Program-made: the position numbers and the translations under genes | Origin: Vreelandella lionensis | GTDB taxonomy: Bacteria > Pseudomonadota > Gammaproteobacteria > Pseudomonadales > Halomonadaceae | Assembly (NCBI RefSeq): GCF_002087295.1 | Contig: NZ_MWVI01000012.1 | Location: forward strand, 16,033 to 80,032 | DNA: 64,000 nucleotides | Direction: 5' to 3' | Shown: piece by piece, positions 59,993 to 64,000 of the stretch | Position numbering within the stretch: position 1 is the stretch's first letter | How the letters are laid out: each line of letters starts with the position of its first letter | The notes under the pieces: generated by a model | Told to the model about the DNA's origin: nothing | Seen by the model: the letters and a program-made list of their open reading frames with translations, nothing else | Database searches by the model: none

Positions 59993-62803
59993 ATGTCTCC
60001 CACGATGGCACCAGAAATTTTCCGACAACTTGCAAGTGGTTTATCAAGTATCAATAAGGGTGGTTTTTTCCACCATTTAGCCCAGTCACTGGCCGTTTTA
60101 CTCAAAGTCGATCATGCGCTGGTGGCAAGCATTGATGCTGATCGGCGCTTGGCAACGCCGCTTGCTATGTGGTCACAGGGTGAATTCATTGATGCGTCTC
60201 CTTATATATTGAAAAACACCCCCTGTGAGCAGGTTGAGCAATCCTCCTGTTTTCATATCCTTGAAAAAGTACGTACCCATTTTCCTGGGGATGTGCGCTT
60301 GGCAAGGTTGTCGGTTGAGGGGTATTTGGGGGTTCCTATGACGGATGCTTTAGGCAACTGCCAAGGAATCATCGTATTAATGCACTCCCGGCCCTTAGCG
60401 CTGCCAAGGTATGCAAATGAAGTCATGCAGATTGTTGCTTCACTTGCTGGCCTGGAACTATCACGCCAATTGATTGGAGAGCAGGCGAATGAGCGAATTG
60501 CGAATAAGCAACGCGCCTTGAGGCTGCTCAGTCGAGGGAATGATGCGCGTCTTCATGCGAGTGATGAAACAGCGCTGCTCCATGCTGCCTGCCGAGTGGC
60601 GGTAGAAGTAGGAGGCTATACTGCTGCGTGGGTTAGCCAAATAGAGCCTTATGTTGAAAAAGAGAGCGTTGGAGCGGTTCAGGCGTGTGTCGATGTTGAA
60701 GGTGATGCTCTCGGCTGGCTAAGCCCCAAGCAACTGCTCATCGCAGGCTACAGCCGTGAGATGGTGAGTCAAGCATTAGAGCGTCAAACGCCCGTTATTT
60801 TTACTCGACAAAGCAGCACAGGGTCACCAGGTATTGATGACACACTGTCTGCCTTAGGCGTCAATGGGCTAATTGTTCTGCCCCTTATCTATCGCGGCCA
60901 GTCGCTTGGAGTATTCAGCTTTTATCAGGCAGATGATCTAGCCATTACCTCAAGAGAGGTACGCTTGCTCAGCGAGCTAGCTGACGATGTGGCTTTTGGT
61001 ATTGACAGTTTACGCCATCGAAGGGCAGAGCATCGTATCCAACATGCAGTAACTCAAGTGGCAACGGCGGTTTCTGCTCAGCACGGACAAGCGTTTTTAA
61101 CTCAGCTAACCGATCATATGGCTAATGCTCTGGCGGCTGAAGTAGGGTTTATCGCTACTTTGGATGAGCACAATCCCAATATCGCTAACGTGCTGTCCAT
61201 TTTTGTCAATGGTCAGCGTAAGCCTACCTTTAGCTATCATCTGGCAGGCGTTCCCTGCCAAGATGTACTTACAAAACGTGAATGCGTTGTACATGAAGGT
61301 GCTGGTCTTCGCTTGCCCGTAGAAAGCGATGACGCGCTGGATTGGGTGAACACTTATGTTGGCCGTCGCTTGGACGATGCCAAGGGTAATCCTATTGGAA
61401 TTATTGGCGTTATGTTTAAAACGCCTCTATTTGACACGCAAATTGTACGCACAGTCCTGCAGATTTTTGCGGCGCGTGCGGCTGGGGAACTTGGGCGCCA
61501 AAAAGATGAAGCACCGCATTCGTCAGCTAAGCGTTTTGTGATGCGGGCACGCAGCTGCCCAATCGCGCCGATTTTATGCAGCACTTAGAAGAGCGCGTGA
61601 CAGACGTGGCTGCCATACCATTTGCATTACTGCTATTGGATCTTAATCATTTTAAAGAGATTAATGACACTGCAGGACATGATATAGGCGACCTAGTATT
61701 AAAAGAGGTGGCTAGGCGCTTCCGCGATGCACTACCCCGAAGCGACTATCTCGCACGCCTCGGTGGGGATGAGTTCGTGGTGGTATGCCAGGAAACACGC
61801 GATGAAGGCAGCGCATCACTCACGGCTGAGCGGCTATGGACGAGTTTAAATAAACCAATTGTTATAGAGCAGCACTCCGCAGAGCTGTCTGTCAGCGTTG
61901 GTGTGTCACTCTATCCAGCGCATGGACTGACAGTTCATGCGCTATTAAAACACGCCGATATTGCCATGTACCAAGCGAAACGGCATAAGTTAGTAACGCG
62001 CACTTTTGAGCCTTGGATGGGGCAGGCGGTAGCCGAGCAGCTGCATATCGCCAAGCGACTGGCGATTGCGTTAGCGAATCGATCGCTTTACCTGCACTTT
62101 CAACCCCAAGTAGATATGCGCACAGGTGAGCTGATTGGTGCCGAAGCCCTATGCCGCTGGTGGGATGAGGAGCTGGGAGAGGTGTCTCCGGGACAGTTTA
62201 TCCCGCTTGCCGAAGAGCGCGGGATGATAGTGGCGTTAGGCACTTGCGTGATTGATGAGGCATGCCGGCAGCTAGGGGATTGGCAATGCCAAGGGCTTGT
62301 GCTGAAAGGGCAGCTGGCGATTAATATTGCCGCTGACCAGTTCGACGATAATGATTTAGTCTCAACGCTGCTAACTAGCTGTCGGCTAAATGGCGTGGCG
62401 CCTGAAGCTCTTAGTGTCGAAATTACCGAAAGTGGCATCATGACTCATCCAGAGGATGCCATTGCGACGACAGAGATATTGAGAAGCCACGGCATGGGGC
62501 TATCGATAGATGATTTTGGCACTGGCTACTCATCGCTTGCCTATCTGAAGCGCTTTTCGGCAGACAAAATTAAAATTGACATTTCGTTTATTCGCGACAT
62601 GCTGACCAGCGACAATGATCGCACAATCGTAGCCACCATTATTGCCATGGCGAATACATTGGGCTTACAAACCATTGCCGAAGGTATCGAGGTGCAAGGC
62701 GCAAAGTGAAGCATTATTAGCTATGGGCTGCACCCAAGCACAAGGCTACTATTATGACCGGCCACTTACCGCCGAGCAGTTTGCTCAGCGCTGGCTAATG
62801 TAG
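59993..62803 (+). CDS. GAF-GGDEF-EAL cyclic-di-GMP enzyme (three frameshifts)
   Basis: About 935 residues with an N-terminal GAF-like domain (to about 165), a second (about 190-350), a third (about 360-510), a GGDEF domain and an EAL domain. The GGDEF site ARLGGDEFVVV is intact; the I-site position reads PRSD instead of RxxD, so product inhibition may be lost. EAL (GAEALCRW) and DDFGTGYSSLAYLKR are intact, so both activities are possible. Extra bases at 61511, 61529-61530 and 62698-62699 break the frame; removing them joins QKDE...HRIRQL...AFCDAGTQLPNRADFMQHLE and ends AEQFAQRWLM at TAG 62801-62803. Start ATG 59993, GTG 59957 or ATG 60005 are possible; none has a strong ribosome binding site. 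Confidence 0.87.
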
Positions 62804-63067
62804 CAGCATTAGTTCAATTTTTGCGATTCCTTGTGTGTACTCTATTTACGCAGTCTTATATCTGTCATAAATAATTGTAACCTATTGTTATTTTTATGGC
62901 GGTTTTTAGATAATGGTTATCAATATGTTTAAAACCTTATAGCTTTTAAAATTTTCCTTGGGAAAGTTGAAGGAGAGCTAGGATTTATAGCTAGCTAAGT
63001 ATTAAACTATAGAGGCAGCCTCCTCTGCGCTCTGACCTCAAAAAAATACTTAAAAAAAGGTGTTTTT

Positions 63068-64000
63068 ATGCCTAATTCTTCTGCTCCCCTGCGCAATCCT
63101 TCGGCACAAGTTGTACAATCGTTCTTGAAAAGCCAGTATGTGCTTTGTATTTATGCAAAAGATATGCCTTATGCATTACAAGCTGAAGTAGTCGATCTTG
63201 ATGTCGAGAGTGGCTTGCTGACACTAAATTTAGAGTACTATGGGCAAAGTATCGATAATTATTTAAATAATGGACTGATAAATTTTGACATTGAAGGTTT
63301 GCATCCGCTTGATGGAACAATAAAAAACTCAGCGTTAGCGCGCGATATCTACAGTATCAGCAATGTCGCTGCTAAGGTGCTTAAAGTGGATAGTGGCACT
63401 TATCGCTTAGAATGCCAGTTACCTAACTCTGTATTTTTGATGGAACAGCGAGGTGCTGTACGCATACCTTTTATATTAGGGATGCGAGCTAGAGTAAGTG
63501 TTGAAGTGTTTGCTAGTGGCTTAGTGGTTGCTGGCAATTTGAGGAATCTTTCCGTCGGTGGCTGTTTAGTAGATGTAGCTATTGAAGATGCTGTTCCGTT
63601 GATAGTAGGACAGCAAGTGCCAGGAGTGACTATTGAGTTTCCTAGCGGTGCGAGTTTTTTTACGGAAGGAATTGTGCGGCATATGCGACCCTTTGGTAAT
63701 CATGGATATGCTGCATTAGGAATAGAGTTTTCTAATATCGAACCGCATCAAGCCGAAGAGCTCTACTATTTTGTTAATGAAGTAGAAAGGGAAGCCGCCT
63801 TTCGGTCGGGCGCTAATGGCCGTTTCACTGACCACTCTCCACTTTTCGTGCCTGGTGCAAGAGAGAAAAAAATGCTACAGCGGGAAGAGAAAGATCAAAA
63901 AAATCGCCAGCGGCAATCTCCTATGCAGCGCGGTATTCTAGAGTTAGCACACCAACTGCAATATGCTTTGATGTATCCTGAATCCGTGAAGCCGGCGCCG
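63068..64000 (+). CDS. PilZ-domain protein, truncated by window end
   Basis: Open from ATG 63068 (AAAAGGTG upstream) to the window end, at least 311 residues. The N-terminal 120 residues look like a YcgR-N-type domain (LQAEVVDLDVESGLLTL). A PilZ domain follows with EQRGAVRIPF and NLSVGGCLVDV, matching the RxxxR and (D/N)xSxxG c-di-GMP contacts, although only one Arg (ending QRGAVR) pair is visible. The tail is charged (REKKMLQREEKDQKNRQRQ), then GILELAHQLQYALMYPES. Next to a GGDEF-EAL gene, so a c-di-GMP receptor is likely. Codon use is AT-rich compared with the first 55 kb. Confidence 0.8.
   Translation, partial: MPNSSAPLRNPSAQVVQSFLKSQYVLCIYAKDMPYALQAEVVDLDVESGLLTLNLEYYGQSIDNYLNNGLINFDIEGLHPLDGTIKNSALARDIYSISNVAAKVLKVDSGTYRLECQLPNSVFLMEQRGAVRIPFILGMRARVSVEVFASGLVVAGNLRNLSVGGCLVDVAIEDAVPLIVGQQVPGVTIEFPSGASFFTEGIVRHMRPFGNHGYAALGIEFSNIEPHQAEELYYFVNEVEREAAFRSGANGRFTDHSPLFVPGAREKKMLQREEKDQKNRQRQSPMQRGILELAHQLQYALMYPESVKPAP

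Overview
The window looks like chromosome of a moderately GC-rich gammaproteobacterium, most probably Halomonadaceae (Halomonas/Vreelandella). The reasons are the conserved gammaproteobacterial block bamA-skp-lpxD-fabZ-lpxA-lpxB-rnhB-dnaE-accA-tilS, the ubiD-fre pair, pepA...holC...valS, divergent lptFG, and small families (DUF3087, TIGR03643, DUF1653) that I associate with that group. The genus is inference from remembered families and gene order. I see no tRNA, rRNA, IS element, prophage or CRISPR array.

The most important property is technical. At least 27 genes, many of them essential (dnaE, accA, lpxB, lpxD, tilS, valS, lptF, lptG, truC, ppx), are interrupted by about 40 single-base insertions or deletions, mostly in 2-9 base homopolymers. 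Adding or removing one base each time restores a full-length family protein whose length is a multiple of three. This density across essential genes is what uncorrected sequence error looks like, not gene decay. I therefore annotate each as one CDS over its full span and give the position of each break. rho differs: it carries an in-frame TAA at codon 20 from a substitution.

Layout. 1-12.9 kb (+): envelope and lipid A genes, RNase HII, Pol III alpha, acetyl-CoA carboxylase alpha, TilS. 12.9-14.7 kb (-): exopolyphosphatase and a coupled small ORF. 14.9-19.3 kb (+): rho, ubiD, flavin reductase and three small ORFs with good ribosome binding sites. 19.3-23.5 kb: DAHP synthase, DUF3087, a lipoprotein, a YdjM-like membrane protein (-) and GloA. 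23.5-27.4 kb: a two-component system with a PepSY protein, flanked by two outward-placed, inward-reading genes for related exported OB-fold/PepSY-like proteins. 27.5 kb: HslJ/META lipoprotein. 28.0-37.3 kb (-): a compact eight-gene operon-like cluster (APH-type kinase, YnjB/C/D-like ABC importer, two TIGR04283/TIGR04282-type transferases, a TVP38-flavoprotein fusion, a TIGR03169-type flavoprotein). It is the best candidate here for an uncharacterised pathway. 37.5-45.0 kb (-): valS, an MFS transporter, holC, branched-chain aminotransferase, pepA. 45.2-48.9 kb (+): lptF, lptG, RDD protein, bfd and bfr (iron storage and release). 49-51.2 kb (-): CstA-family transporter and SodC. 51.4-56.6 kb (+): truC, tcdA, DUF1653, then a sulfur module (Blh-type persulfide dioxygenase, DUF442, SulP). 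56.6-59.5 kb (-): a COG0523 GTPase behind a Zur-like operator, TIGR03643, a methyltransferase, an XRE regulator. 59.5-64 kb (+): visibly AT-richer DNA with a GAF-GGDEF-EAL protein and a PilZ protein that runs off the window, a cyclic-di-GMP neighbourhood.
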